34,666 bases of DNA from Nitrosomonas sp. GTDB taxonomy: Bacteria; Pseudomonadota; Gammaproteobacteria; Burkholderiales; Nitrosomonadaceae. This document shows, piece by piece, positions 16,186 to 24,935 of the stretch (positions within the stretch are counted from its first letter, which is position 1; every line of letters begins with the position of its first letter). The DNA lies in contig BQJA01000032.1 in the NCBI GenBank assembly GCA_021604405.1, forward strand, positions 1-34,666, in the 5' to 3' direction. The notes beneath the pieces were generated by a model. The model did no database searches. It was not told where the DNA came from and saw only the letters and a list, made by a program, of their open reading frames with translations. The position numbers were made by a program, and so were the translations under genes.

Positions 16186-17124
16186 TTGGAATTTAAAGAC
16201 TACTACAAAACGCTTGGTGTTTCGCGTGATGCTTCGGCTGAGGAAATCAAGAAAGCGTTTCGCCGCCTGGCACGTAAGTACCACCCGGATGTGTCTAAGG
16301 TTGCAGACGCTGAACAAAAAATGAAAGAAGTTAATGAGGCGTACACCGTACTTTCCGATCCAGAGAAACGTGCCGCCTATGATCAGTTAGGGCATGGATA
16401 CCAGGCCGGTAGAGAGTTTCGCCCACCACCAAACTGGGATACGGATTTTGAGTTTAGTGGACGAGGATTCTCCGGCACACAAGCCAGTGACTTTAGTGAT
16501 TTTTTTTCGGAATTGTTTGGCGGAATGGGAGGTAGTGCCCATCAAGCGCACAAGCATACCCGGGGTGAGGATCATCATGCAAAAATTATGCTGGATCTGG
16601 AAGATACCTATCGTGGCGCCAGCCGTAGACTGACATTACGTATTCCACGTGTGGATAATAATGGTCAAATTAAACTTGCCGAACACATAATCAACGTACG
16701 CATTCCGAAAGGTGTGCACGAAGGCCAGGTTATCCGGCTCGCTGGTCAAGGAGGACCAGGTATGGTTGGCACACCTGCCGGCGATCTTTTTCTAGAAGTA
16801 CATTTCAATCCGCATGCCCGCTACCGGGTGGAGAAAAAGGATGTTTACGCCGCGTTACCGGTCACGCCCTGGGAAGCGGCCCTGGGTGCTACCGTCACGT
16901 TACCAGTCCCAGATGGACAGGTTGAGGTGCGCATCCCCGAGGGATCACAAACAGGCCGCAAGCTGCGCCTTAAGGACCGAGGAATTCCAGCTGCGACGCC
17001 AGGCGACCTCTATTTGGTACTGGAAGTTGTTTTGCCCCCCGCAACAACACCGAAGGCAAAAGAAATTTATCAGGGGATGGCGCGGGAATTAGCTTTTGAT
17101 CCGCGTAAAAAAATGGGAGTGTGA
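16186..17124 (+). CDS. cbpA: DnaJ-like co-chaperone CbpA
   Basis: The 312-residue protein is a class-II J-protein that delivers substrates to DnaK and, in E. coli, also binds curved DNA. The J-domain covers residues 1-70 with the HPD motif at 33-35 (KYHPDVSK). A Gly/Phe-rich linker (about 75-130, [21 protein letters not shown]) follows, then two DnaJ C-terminal domains. There is no zinc finger, which separates it from DnaJ itself. The start is TTG 16186, giving [12 protein letters not shown] as in known CbpA proteins, with AAAGGAG 7 nt upstream. The next gene, 3 nt away, encodes its modulator CbpM, which confirms the assignment. Confidence 0.93.
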   Translation: MEFKDYYKTLGVSRDASAEEIKKAFRRLARKYHPDVSKVADAEQKMKEVNEAYTVLSDPEKRAAYDQLGHGYQAGREFRPPPNWDTDFEFSGRGFSGTQASDFSDFFSELFGGMGGSAHQAHKHTRGEDHHAKIMLDLEDTYRGASRRLTLRIPRVDNNGQIKLAEHIINVRIPKGVHEGQVIRLAGQGGPGMVGTPAGDLFLEVHFNPHARYRVEKKDVYAALPVTPWEAALGATVTLPVPDGQVEVRIPEGSQTGRKLRLKDRGIPAATPGDLYLVLEVVLPPATTPKAKEIYQGMARELAFDPRKKMGV

Positions 17125-17127
17125 ACC

Positions 17128-17427
17128 ATGTCACAAGAAATTAGCGGTATCTCACTGGAAGATGCCTTACTCAATCTGGATGAACTTGCAGCGAGCTGCA
17201 ATGTCAGCCGCGAATGGGTTATCGAACATGTCCAATGCGGCGTTCTACTCGAAAATGCTGATTCCGACCCCACATTGTGGGTATTTGGCAGCCAGAGCCT
17301 GATACGCGCGCGCAGAATTTTGGCATTGGAAAAAGATTTCGACAGCAACCCCGAATTAGCCGGTTTAGTTGCAGATTTATTAGAAGAAATAGAATATCTG
17401 CGCAAATCATCGTCTACTAAAGTATAA
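17128..17427 (+). CDS. cbpM: CbpM-like chaperone modulator (MerR-like fold)
   Basis: The 99-residue protein fits CbpM, which binds the J-domain of CbpA and blocks its co-chaperone and DNA-binding activities. The helical N-terminal part (ALLNLDELAASCNVSREWVIEHVQCGVL, about residues 12-39) resembles the winged helix of the MerR-type DNA-binding fold used by CbpM, and the C-terminus is helical and acidic (ALEKDFDSNPELAGLVADLLEEIEYL). The gene starts 3 nt after the cbpA stop, with a ribosome-binding GGGAG inside the end of cbpA, so the two are co-translated. The length matches known CbpM (about 101). Confidence 0.9.
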   Translation: MSQEISGISLEDALLNLDELAASCNVSREWVIEHVQCGVLLENADSDPTLWVFGSQSLIRARRILALEKDFDSNPELAGLVADLLEEIEYLRKSSSTKV

Positions 17428-17459
17428 AAAATTTACGTTTGGAAACATAAGGAAACACC

Positions 17460-17897
17460 ATGTCTACTCATATTGTGTGCCCACACTGCCGGGCGGTTAA
17501 TCGCTTGCCCAAAGCGCGTCTCAGCGAAGCACCCAAATGCGGTGCTTGCCACCACCCGCTTTTCACGGCACATCCAGTCGCGTTCACGCATGACACCTTT
17601 GATCAGCATATTTCACGCAACGATATTCCCGTATTGGTCGATTTCTGGGCGCCCTGGTGCGGCCCGTGTAAAATGATGGCACCCGCCTTTGAGCAGGCGG
17701 CCATGGAACTGGAACCACAGATACGCCTGGCAAAATTGAACACTGAAGAAGCGCAAACTGTGGCTGCCCGTTTCAATATTCGCAGCATACCGACTTTGAT
17801 ATTGTTTCACGGTGGCCAGGAAAAAGCCCGCCAGGCGGGGGCAATGAACAAAGATGGAATCATACATTGGGTCCAGACACTGCGTCAGACACCATAA
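17460..17897 (+). CDS. trxC: Thioredoxin 2
   Basis: The 145-residue protein is a TrxC-type thioredoxin, a cytosolic disulfide reductase induced by oxidative stress in E. coli. The N-terminal zinc-binding extension has two CxxC pairs, C7/C10 (CPHC) and C27/C30 (CGAC), and the redox site WCGPC has C67 and C70 within FWAPWCGPCKMM. The cis-proline region SIPTLILF is intact. It lies 32 bp after cbpM with an AAGGA ribosome-binding site, so it may be read from the cbpAM transcript, linking protein folding with thiol repair. Confidence 0.94.
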   Translation: MSTHIVCPHCRAVNRLPKARLSEAPKCGACHHPLFTAHPVAFTHDTFDQHISRNDIPVLVDFWAPWCGPCKMMAPAFEQAAMELEPQIRLAKLNTEEAQTVAARFNIRSIPTLILFHGGQEKARQAGAMNKDGIIHWVQTLRQTP

Positions 17898-18011
17898 ACA
17901 ATCAAAAAATTTATAAAATACTGCTGCTTAGCTTTAAAACAAAGAGAATCCTCGCAGCTAATATCTGCAGGTTTGCTTTAATGCAATTACGACAACAAGG
18001 AGCAAAATTCG

Positions 18012-19160
18012 ATGCCCAGTGATTCCCAATTTCTTTCCCGTCTCGTGTGGTTTATCTTGATGGTTGCCGTGTTAGTCCTGCTTTTTCGCAGTGTGCCTGA
18101 TGTAATCGATTTGCTTTATCAACAACCCAACGATTCCCGGGAAAACGCTGCACCACGGATTATTGAACCACGCGGCAATCTGGCCGAAGATGAAGAAAGC
18201 ACGATCGCATTGTTTGAACAATCCCGTGATTCAGTGGCCTTTATTACTACCCGTCAACGGGTGATGGATGTATGGACACGTAATATTTTTTCCGTTCCGA
18301 GCGGCACCGGATCCGGCTTTATTTGGGATGATTCGGGCCATATTGTCACAAATTATCACGTTGTTAAAGGAGCCAGTGAAGCGATAGTGCGACTGACGGA
18401 CAAACGCGACTATAAAGCCGCGCTGGTTGGCTCAAGCCCGGCACATGATATCGCCGTACTAAAAATCGGTATTCGGTTTATCAAGCGTCCCGCGCCAGTT
18501 CCACTGGGTACCAGTCATGACCTCCAAGTAGGACAGAAAGTATTTGCCATTGGCAATCCGTTCGGCCTGGATTGGACGTTGACCACCGGTATTGTTTCGG
18601 CGCTGGACCGCTCCCTGCCAACTGAAGATGGGCGCAGCATTGAGAATCTGATTCAGACAGATGCAGCGATCAACCCAGGAAATTCCGGTGGTCCGTTACT
18701 TGATTCGGCAGGACGGCTGATTGGAATCAATACAATGATTTACAGTCCTACTGGCGCAAGTGCCGGGATTGGTTTTGCAGTACCGGTAGATACAGTTAAT
18801 CGTGTCGTCCCCCAGTTAATCAGCCAGGGAAAGTATATCCGTCCCGGCCTGGGAATTACGGTTGACGGCAAATTAAATGACCGTCTGACGGGAATAATGG
18901 ATATCACGGGCGTAGTAATTCTTAATGTCAGCCCGGGCTCTGCCGCCGCAACTGCCGGACTTAAAGGTGCCAAGATGTCTCGGGACGGAAGCATCACGCC
19001 AGGTGATATCATCGTTGCATTGGATGATAAACCGATTGACTCAGTTGAAGAATTGTTGGCGCGCCTGGATAAATATAACGTCGGGGATACGGTACAAGTG
19101 ACGGTGATGCGAAAAGACAATGAGATCACAGTACCTGTCACACTACAGGCTGGCGTCTAA
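18012..19160 (+). CDS. degS: Membrane-anchored HtrA-family serine protease, DegS-like
   Basis: The 382-residue protein is a trypsin-like HtrA protease. Residues about 10-27 (RLVWFILMVAVLVLLFRS) form a membrane anchor that places the rest in the periplasm. The catalytic triad is H116 (VTNYHVV), D146 (AHDIAVL) and S225 (NPGNSGGPLL). One PDZ domain follows (about 275-375). One PDZ domain and an uncleaved anchor match DegS, the sensor protease that starts the sigma-E envelope-stress response by cutting RseA, rather than DegP, which has two PDZ domains. At about 382 residues it is slightly longer than E. coli DegS (355). AAGGAG precedes ATG 18012. The downstream peroxiredoxin and upstream TrxC fit a stress context. 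The DegS role is inferred. Confidence 0.88.
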   Translation: MPSDSQFLSRLVWFILMVAVLVLLFRSVPDVIDLLYQQPNDSRENAAPRIIEPRGNLAEDEESTIALFEQSRDSVAFITTRQRVMDVWTRNIFSVPSGTGSGFIWDDSGHIVTNYHVVKGASEAIVRLTDKRDYKAALVGSSPAHDIAVLKIGIRFIKRPAPVPLGTSHDLQVGQKVFAIGNPFGLDWTLTTGIVSALDRSLPTEDGRSIENLIQTDAAINPGNSGGPLLDSAGRLIGINTMIYSPTGASAGIGFAVPVDTVNRVVPQLISQGKYIRPGLGITVDGKLNDRLTGIMDITGVVILNVSPGSAAATAGLKGAKMSRDGSITPGDIIVALDDKPIDSVEELLARLDKYNVGDTVQVTVMRKDNEITVPVTLQAGV

Positions 19161-19267
19161 AAAATACTCGATTAACAATGATGCGCATGGTATTGTCAAC
19201 TTACACTACAGATATGTAAACTTTAACTTTTCTTTTTTATCGACAAAAACATACTCAGGAGATAATT

Positions 19268-19927
19268 ATGTCACTTAGAATCAATGATGAAGCACCTAAC
19301 TTCACAGCACAAACAACGCAAGGAGAAATAAACTTTCACGAGTGGTTAGGCGACAGTTGGGGCATATTATTTTCACACCCTAAAGATTTCACGCCGGTGT
19401 GCACGACTGAATTAGGTTATATGGCAGGACTTGAATCAGAATTCAAAAAAAGAAACTGTAAAATTATTGGACTCAGCATTGACCCTGTTAAAGATCATTA
19501 TGAATGGGCCAAGGATATAACAGAAACACAGGGACATACGGTTAATTATCCGGTAATCGCCGACACCGATTTATCCATAGCGAAATTATATAACATGCTG
19601 CCTGCGGATGAAGCGGGCACATCTGAAGGACGCACCGCAGCGACTAACGCGACCGTACGCTCGGTATTTATTGTCGGTCCGGATAAAAAAATCAAATTGA
19701 TGTTAACCTATCCCATGACAACAGGACGCAATTTTGATGAAATATTGCGCGTTATTGATTCCATGCAACTGACTGCAAAACACAAAGTGGCCACACCGGT
19801 AAACTGGAAAAATGGTGAGGATGTCATTATTGTCCCGGCCGTTTCCAATGAAGAAGCTAAAACCATGTTTCCGGATGGCTGGAAGACCATAAAACCTTAC
19901 TTAAGAACCGTAAAACAGCCAAAATAA
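19268..19927 (+). CDS. 1-Cys peroxiredoxin (Prx6 family)
   Basis: The 219-residue protein reduces hydrogen peroxide and organic hydroperoxides. The peroxidatic cysteine is C45 in HPKDFTPVCTTELG, the Prx6-type signature, and the long C-terminal extension (about 160-219, VATPVNWKNGEDVIIVPAVS) is typical of that subfamily. The only other cysteine is in KKRNCKIIGL, so no resolving Cys of the 2-Cys type is evident and another thiol must reduce the enzyme. AGGAG lies before ATG 19268. A well-formed hairpin follows the gene at 19952-19982. It is the last gene of the rightward stress group. Confidence 0.92.
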   Translation: MSLRINDEAPNFTAQTTQGEINFHEWLGDSWGILFSHPKDFTPVCTTELGYMAGLESEFKKRNCKIIGLSIDPVKDHYEWAKDITETQGHTVNYPVIADTDLSIAKLYNMLPADEAGTSEGRTAATNATVRSVFIVGPDKKIKLMLTYPMTTGRNFDEILRVIDSMQLTAKHKVATPVNWKNGEDVIIVPAVSNEEAKTMFPDGWKTIKPYLRTVKQPK

Positions 19928-19951
19928 GTAAATTGCTGGATAACAAAGTGG

Positions 19952-19985
19952 GAGACTTTTCATCGTCATTTCAAAAAGTCTCTTG
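19952..19985 (+). terminator. hairpin terminator after the peroxiredoxin gene
   Basis: GAGACTTTT (19952-19960) pairs perfectly with AAAAGTCTC (19974-19982) over a 13-nt loop, followed by TTGTTGTTT. It lies 24 bp after the stop codon. The U-rich tail is imperfect but adequate. Confidence 0.75.
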
Positions 19986-20077
19986 TTGTTTAATGCTTCG
20001 TGTCAATAAACCAGTAAAAAAGTTTAGACAGTTCGCAATTTAGCAAACTTATCAAGTACGCCGTAACTGCCACACTT

Positions 20078-20109
20078 TGTTAAGCCATCGGCACTGCGAT
20101 GGCTTAACA
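20078..20109. repeat. perfect 13-bp inverted repeat in decayed DNA
   Basis: TGTTAAGCCATCG (20078-20090) and CGATGGCTTAACA (20097-20109) are exact complements around the 6-nt loop GCACTG. No T-run follows on either strand, so it is not a textbook terminator, and it is 150 bp past the peroxiredoxin gene, which already has one. It might be a transposon end remnant or an RNA structure. The surrounding stretch (about 19986-20380) holds no gene that I can support. Confidence 0.6.
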
Positions 20110-20380
20110 CTTAAAAATTTCGTCACTTATTTTTCCGCCTGCTCAGAAAAACCATGCAGCAATAGGGTATTTAAGCATGACACGGGCGCTTCTCAGAAGT
20201 GGAAGAAATTGCTGGTTGCCGGCATGACCGCCCGTTAGACAAAAAAAACAGTAGACTAACCCTGACATATCCGAAAAGTACCAAAAAAAATCTTATATCA
20301 ATATGTCATTATTGAATAATAATCACGCATATTGCTGGAATAATGACCCATTCGATAGCAACCCAGACGCGGAACAAACG

Positions 20381-20885
20381 TTAAGATTCTGATATTTCTT
20401 GCATTAAAGCAACAGCAAGTAAGCGCATGGAATGATTCTTAAACGGATTGATGGTTTCTTCAACATTAAAACGGATCTCCCGCACACTCGGATTTAATGA
20501 TGGTAGAGGATACACATAGCTGATGAGCAAACGAAGATAAGCCAGTACTTCACCATGCTCAAAAACCCTGTCAATCTGAAGGCCTTCTACATTTTCGTAT
20601 TTTACGGGTCCCGCGGTCAACCATCCAGTAACTGGCAATGGGTCGAAAGCTTAAACTTTATCAACGCTTATCGACTCCTGGTTTCTGGTTTGTTTAATTG
20701 GCAACGAGTAAGCAGTTAGATATCCAGTCCAGTAAACTTGTAAATTCAGTTCCCCTGAATACGACAACAATACGGTCGTCTTTTTGCATGACCTCGACAT
20801 CTATCGACATATAGGCCAGTGTTCTCAGCTTGACAGATTGTTTCCTCACTTGGAAAATCAGTCCATCTTTTCCATCCCGGAATTT
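20381..20885 (-). pseudogene. broken class-3 lipase-like gene
   Basis: Two leftward fragments in different frames belong to one decayed gene. The first (20885-20694) reads KFRDGKDGLIFQVRKQ, then VEVMQKDDRIVVVFRGTEF, then TSLLDWISN, the segment before the active site in class-3 lipases (the I-VV-FRGT-x-DW-xN pattern), and then hits TAA at 20696-20694. The second (about 20650-20381) reads FDPLPVTGWLTAGPVKYENV and ends NPFKNHSMRLLAVALMQEI, like the C-terminal end of such proteins. The middle, which should hold the catalytic GHSLGG-type serine, is missing, and the N-terminus is closed by a stop at 20888-20886. The gene therefore has an internal deletion plus a frame change and cannot be functional. 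Confidence 0.65.
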
Positions 20886-21087
20886 TTAATTACCGTATAA
20901 CTACCATACCTGAGAATAAGAGGCAATAAGGTTACTGTGATTTTCGTCTGATTTGTATAAATAGAATAACATTATAACGATGTGTCCTTGGATGCCACAA
21001 AAATAAACATACATCAACCCGTTAGCATGTAAAATAACCAAACCTTTGCTGGACAACTATTTTCTCTTAACCTCCCAACCGGAATGT

Positions 21088-22029
21088 ATGACCCAAAAAC
21101 TCCAGTTTCCAGATTTTTTTGTTGTAGGCGTGCCCCGCTGCGGAACGACTGCGCTGTGCCGATATCTGTCGCGTAACCCACAAATATGCTTCTCCAGACC
21201 AAAAGAACCGCATTTTTTTTCGCTACTCGAAGAAACTCCGTCTACGGACGAGTTGCGGCAGAATTACTTGGAACGCTATTTCAGCCACTATAGCGATTCA
21301 CATCGGGCCGTCGGCGAAGGCTCAGTGTCATACCTTTATCTCCCCGGGGTTATTGAGCGTATAAATCGCCTCAACCCGACAGCACGATTTATCGTACTGA
21401 TCCGCAACCCGCTTTCCATGCTGCCGTCCTATCACTTGCGGATGAGATTTCTTTTACAGGAGGATGAGGCTGATTTCAGTAGAGCGTGGAAACTTGAAGG
21501 GTCAAGAAAACGTGGCGAAAACATACCCGAGAACTGTCTTGACTCCCGTCTGCTGCAGTACAGTGATGCGGCAAAATTTGGTGTTCAGGTAAAACGACTT
21601 TTTGAAACCGTCGGGCGCGACCGGGCGCATGTTATTGTATTTGATGATTTCAAATCCGATCCGCTCAAGACTTACCGGCGAACGCTTGAATTTTTGGAAG
21701 TTGATTATGATGGCCAAAACAAGTTTGAACGGCGCCACGGAAGCCAAATGTACCGATATCGCTGGTTGCAAAAAATATTCTTTGTACCGGCCAAAAGCGG
21801 CGGCAAAATATTGAAAACCGTGCAGCAACGCACGCGAAAATACAATGAAAAAGGTCGGAAATTACCAAATCTGGTTAAACGCATTATCGGCTTCAACAAG
21901 ATACCGATGCAGCCTGCGCCGCTGTCTAACGAGACGATGACCGAGATACGTGAAACACTACGAGAAGATATTGCACTTCTGTCAAATCTGCTAAATCGCG
22001 ACCTGAATTACTGGCTCGACGAAAGTTAG
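21088..22029 (+). CDS. PAPS-dependent sulfotransferase, heparan-N-sulfotransferase-like
   Basis: The protein of about 313 residues transfers sulfate from PAPS to an alcohol or amine. The 5'-phosphosulfate-binding loop is VGVPRCGTTAL (about residues 13-23), and the 3'-phosphate-binding region is FIVLIRNPLSMLPSYH (near 113-128), followed by the DFKSDPLKTYRRTLEFLEVD segment typical of this class. The acceptor could be a polysaccharide, lipid or small molecule. The open frame begins at TTG 21046, but ATG 21088, with GGAA 5 nt before it, gives a normal N-terminus just ahead of the PAPS loop. It sits after the broken lipase gene and alone on its strand. A second sulfotransferase-like gene lies 5 kb away. 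Confidence 0.85.
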   Translation: MTQKLQFPDFFVVGVPRCGTTALCRYLSRNPQICFSRPKEPHFFSLLEETPSTDELRQNYLERYFSHYSDSHRAVGEGSVSYLYLPGVIERINRLNPTARFIVLIRNPLSMLPSYHLRMRFLLQEDEADFSRAWKLEGSRKRGENIPENCLDSRLLQYSDAAKFGVQVKRLFETVGRDRAHVIVFDDFKSDPLKTYRRTLEFLEVDYDGQNKFERRHGSQMYRYRWLQKIFFVPAKSGGKILKTVQQRTRKYNEKGRKLPNLVKRIIGFNKIPMQPAPLSNETMTEIRETLREDIALLSNLLNRDLNYWLDES

Positions 22030-22207
22030 TGCACGCTTTTTCCTGTCAAACCAATTTATCAGCCACCTCTCGCAAGATTAATCCCATAAAAATAATTCAA
22101 GCACCCGCAAAAATATCGCGGCTGTGATTTTTTGTTCAGGACTTTACGCGGCTACCAAACATCTGCTATAACAAGCATTCGTTCCAGTAAATTCTGTCCT
22201 AAAAAAT

Positions 22208-22537
22208 ATGTCCTTTAACAATAAACTTTTTATCTGTTCGATGATACTTTTAAGCATGCCATTTATTGCGGGCTGCCAGGATCGAATTCATGAAACCTGG
22301 GTGGAGAAACCGGCTGCGCCCGTCTACGACGATCCTATTATTTTTGCCAGGATAAACGGGTCAATACAAGACGACCCGGTATTAGAGGGTTCGGATATCA
22401 ATATCGAAGTAAACGATGGTATCGTCCTGCTCAGTGGCGAAGTAAACAATCCGGCGCAGGCCGATCAAGCAGTCATGCATTCATGGCGAGCTGATGGGGT
22501 AAAGGATGTAGATAATCAAATCACCTTGAAGCAATAA
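22208..22537 (+). CDS. BON-domain lipoprotein
   Basis: The 109-residue protein has a lipoprotein signal sequence (MSFNNKLFICSMILLSMPFIAGC, lipobox FIAGC, lipidated Cys23) followed by one BON domain (about 40-109; RINGSIQDDPVLEGSDINIE, VNDGIVLLSGEV, and VKDVDNQITLK at the end). BON domains bind membranes or envelope components and usually come in osmotic or envelope stress proteins, such as OsmY with two copies. One copy plus a lipid anchor suggests a small periplasmic, membrane-attached protein. No strong ribosome-binding site is seen. A 12-bp perfect hairpin at 22567-22607 follows. Confidence 0.82.
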   Translation: MSFNNKLFICSMILLSMPFIAGCQDRIHETWVEKPAAPVYDDPIIFARINGSIQDDPVLEGSDINIEVNDGIVLLSGEVNNPAQADQAVMHSWRADGVKDVDNQITLKQ

Positions 22538-22566
22538 TGCTTTGATCAAATCGACAGACCAAGCAT

Positions 22567-22607
22567 CAAGCTTAAGAAACGCTCATTCTTGCAGATTCTT
22601 AAGCTTG
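22567..22607. terminator. hairpin between convergent genes
   Basis: CAAGCTTAAGAA (22567-22578) and TTCTTAAGCTTG (22596-22607) form a perfect 12-bp stem with a 17-nt loop. It lies between the stop of the BON lipoprotein gene and the end of dapD, which face each other. Only TTTG follows on the plus strand, so it may end both transcripts weakly. Confidence 0.55.
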
Positions 22608-22636
22608 TTTGCAACAACTGATTGGTCCGGTCAGCA

Positions 22637-23458
22637 TCAAATGCCGCGCAATAACTCGTTAATTCCCGTTTTTGAGCGTGTCCCGGCATCAACCTGTTTT
22701 ACAATTACTGCACAATAAAGACTGTATTCCTTGTTCGCTGCAGGCAAATTCCCTGAAACCACGACGGATCCAGGCGGAATATGGCCATAACTTATTTCAC
22801 CAGTAACACGGTTGTATATTTTTGTACTCTGACCGATATAAACACCCATCGAAATTACGGAATTTTCACCAACAATCACCCCTTCGACAATTTCAGAACG
22901 CGCGCCGATAAAACAGTTATCTTCAATAATTGTTGGATTTGCTTGAATAGGCTCCAGTACTCCACCAATACCAACGCCACCTGACAAATGCACGTTCTTT
23001 CCAATCTGGGCGCAAGAACCCACAGTTGCCCAGGTATCCACCATGGTACCTTCATCAACGAAAGCACCAATATTGACATAAGATGGCATTAATACCACAT
23101 TACTGGCAATAAATGAGCCTTTGCGAACCGCCGCGGGCGGCACGACACGAAAACCGCCGTCACGGAAATCCCGTGAACTATAATCGGCAAATTTTGATGG
23201 CACCTTATCAAAATAGTTTGAAAAACCGCCTTTAATAAAACTATTATCTTCAATCCGGAATGACAGCAATACCGCTTTCTTGATCCATTGGTGCGTCACC
23301 CAATCCCCATCCAGTTTTTCCGCCACCCGAAGCTTACCGCTATCGAGCATATTCAGCACTTGCGTGATGGACTCTTTTAAGTTTGCATCGACATTGCGGG
23401 GTGTAATTTCAGCACGGCGGTCAAACGCTTCTTCAATCGTAGTTTGCAATTGTTTCAT
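22637..23458 (-). CDS. dapD: 2,3,4,5-tetrahydropyridine-2,6-dicarboxylate N-succinyltransferase
   Basis: The 273-residue enzyme adds succinyl-CoA to tetrahydrodipicolinate in the succinylase branch of lysine and meso-diaminopimelate synthesis. The N-terminal [20 protein letters not shown] and the central left-handed beta-helix with repeated hexapeptides (for example [20 protein letters not shown], then [20 protein letters not shown]) are diagnostic. The length matches E. coli DapD (274). It lies 21 bp downstream of dapC, which uses its product, so the two form an operon; dapE is not in the window. An AGGAAA ribosome-binding site precedes ATG 23458. Confidence 0.97.
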   Translation of the reverse strand: MKQLQTTIEEAFDRRAEITPRNVDANLKESITQVLNMLDSGKLRVAEKLDGDWVTHQWIKKAVLLSFRIEDNSFIKGGFSNYFDKVPSKFADYSSRDFRDGGFRVVPPAAVRKGSFIASNVVLMPSYVNIGAFVDEGTMVDTWATVGSCAQIGKNVHLSGGVGIGGVLEPIQANPTIIEDNCFIGARSEIVEGVIVGENSVISMGVYIGQSTKIYNRVTGEISYGHIPPGSVVVSGNLPAANKEYSLYCAVIVKQVDAGTRSKTGINELLRGI

Positions 23459-23479
23459 AATTTTCCTAAATAATAATTC

Positions 23480-24676
23480 TTAAATCTGGCTTCTTACCAG
23501 ACTTTTTATTCGATCTATTGCTTCCATGCATGGCGCTAACGGCGCGACCAAGGCAACGCGCACAAAGTTTTTACCCGGATTAATACCACGCACATTCCGA
23601 GCCAAGTATGAACCCGGTAACACGGTAACATTATAATCGCGATAAAGCTGTTTGGTGAATTCAAGATCGCTTGCCGGTGTCTTGGCCCAAAAATAAAATG
23701 CCGCATCCGGCATGGATACGGGCATCGTTTCCTTAAGCGATATCATAGCCTTAGAAAATTTCTCACGATACTGCCGGCGATTTTCAGCTACATGCAACTC
23801 ATCACCCCATGCAGCAGCACTGGCTGCCTGTACCGCTGGGTTCATAGTACATCCATGATATGTCCGGTAAAGCAGGTATTCTTTTAATATTGCAGCATCA
23901 CCGGCAACAAAACCAGAACGCATGCCCGGCACATTGGAACGTTTCGACAGGCTGCTGAATACCACCAAGCGCGGAAAACCATTGCGCCCCAGGTGATGCG
24001 CCGCTTCAAGCGCACCAAGTGGCGGCTTGGTTTCGTCAGAATAAATCTCTGAATAGCATTCGTCTGCGGCAATCACGAAACCATAACGGTCGGACAGTGC
24101 AAACAGTTGCCGCCATTCATCCATTGACATGACACGGCCAGTCGGATTGTTCGGCGAACAGACATATATTAATTGCGTGCGCGACCAGGTTTCATCAGAC
24201 AATTGAGAAAAATCCAGTGCAAAATTACTGTCGGGCAGCGTATTAATAAAATCTGGTATTGCACCAGCGAGTAATGCTGCACCTTCGTAAATTTGATAAA
24301 ACGGGTTGGGACAAACAACAACCGGATTGGGAGAAGATGTATCAATCACCGTCTGCGCAAAAGAAAATAACGCTTCTCTACTGCCATTGACCGGTATCAC
24401 TTCCGTATCAGGATTTATTGCTGGAAGTCGATAACGTTGTGTTAACCATATTGCAATACGATTGCGCAACGATTCCAAACCATGCGTGGTTGGATAACTT
24501 GCTATCTTATCAAGGTTATCCGCTATCGCCTGACAGATAAAATCCGGCGTGGCATGCTTGGGTTCACCAATATGCAAATCAATACTGCTATAGGCCGGAT
24601 TGGGCGTAATGCCATTAAACAGTTTACGAAGTTTTTGAAAAGGGTAAGGCTGCAGTTTATTCAAATTTGAGTTCAT
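23480..24676 (-). CDS. dapC: N-succinyldiaminopimelate aminotransferase
   Basis: The protein of about 398 residues is a fold-type I aminotransferase of the DapC group, which converts succinyl-amino-ketopimelate to succinyl-diaminopimelate. The start NSNLNKLQPYPFQKLRKLF followed by IDLHIGEPKHATP is typical of beta- and gammaproteobacterial DapC. Other marks are YVCSPNNPTGRVM, the PLP lysine in SSLSKRSNVPGMRSGF, and MNPAVQAASAAAWGDE. The open frame starts at 24703, but ATG 24676 fits the family N-terminus. Neither start has a clear ribosome-binding site. It is first in the dapC-dapD operon, two consecutive steps of diaminopimelate synthesis. Confidence 0.94.
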   Translation of the reverse strand: MNSNLNKLQPYPFQKLRKLFNGITPNPAYSSIDLHIGEPKHATPDFICQAIADNLDKIASYPTTHGLESLRNRIAIWLTQRYRLPAINPDTEVIPVNGSREALFSFAQTVIDTSSPNPVVVCPNPFYQIYEGAALLAGAIPDFINTLPDSNFALDFSQLSDETWSRTQLIYVCSPNNPTGRVMSMDEWRQLFALSDRYGFVIAADECYSEIYSDETKPPLGALEAAHHLGRNGFPRLVVFSSLSKRSNVPGMRSGFVAGDAAILKEYLLYRTYHGCTMNPAVQAASAAAWGDELHVAENRRQYREKFSKAMISLKETMPVSMPDAAFYFWAKTPASDLEFTKQLYRDYNVTVLPGSYLARNVRGINPGKNFVRVALVAPLAPCMEAIDRIKSLVRSQI

Positions 24677-24837
24677 GCAAAAGCAAACATCACATTGAGT
24701 CACTGGCTTTGATGCAAAGCAAACGACAAAACAAGACGCCCTTAAAAATATTTAATTAAATTTTATATGCAATTTTTCAGTATTATCTAGCGCGGCTACC
24801 CAAATTGCTGTTGCTTGGATTAATAACAAGAGGAATC

Positions 24838-24879
24838 ATGCAGTTTGAGTTTGCGTGTATTAAATGCGTATATATTTAA
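24838..24879 (+). CDS. possible 13-codon leader ORF
   Basis: ATG 24838 is preceded by a strong ribosome-binding site (AAGAGGAATC) and opens a 13-codon frame (MQFEFACIKCVYI) ending at TAA 24877-24879. This is 56 bp before the EamA gene, whose own GTG start has a weak ribosome-binding site. It could be a leader peptide affecting that gene, but no attenuator hairpin or biased codon run is evident and chance is likely enough to keep confidence low. Confidence 0.25.
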   Translation: MQFEFACIKCVYI

Positions 24880-24935
24880 CGTATTATGGTATCAAACAGG
24901 TCAAGCTAACTCGTAATACTGAATTATAAAGCGCA

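Noticed and set aside
20170..20240. A transposase-like tail (KWKKLLVAGMT) on the plus strand
   Set aside because: The match is only a dozen residues, no inverted repeats or other transposase blocks are nearby, and I could not place it in a family.
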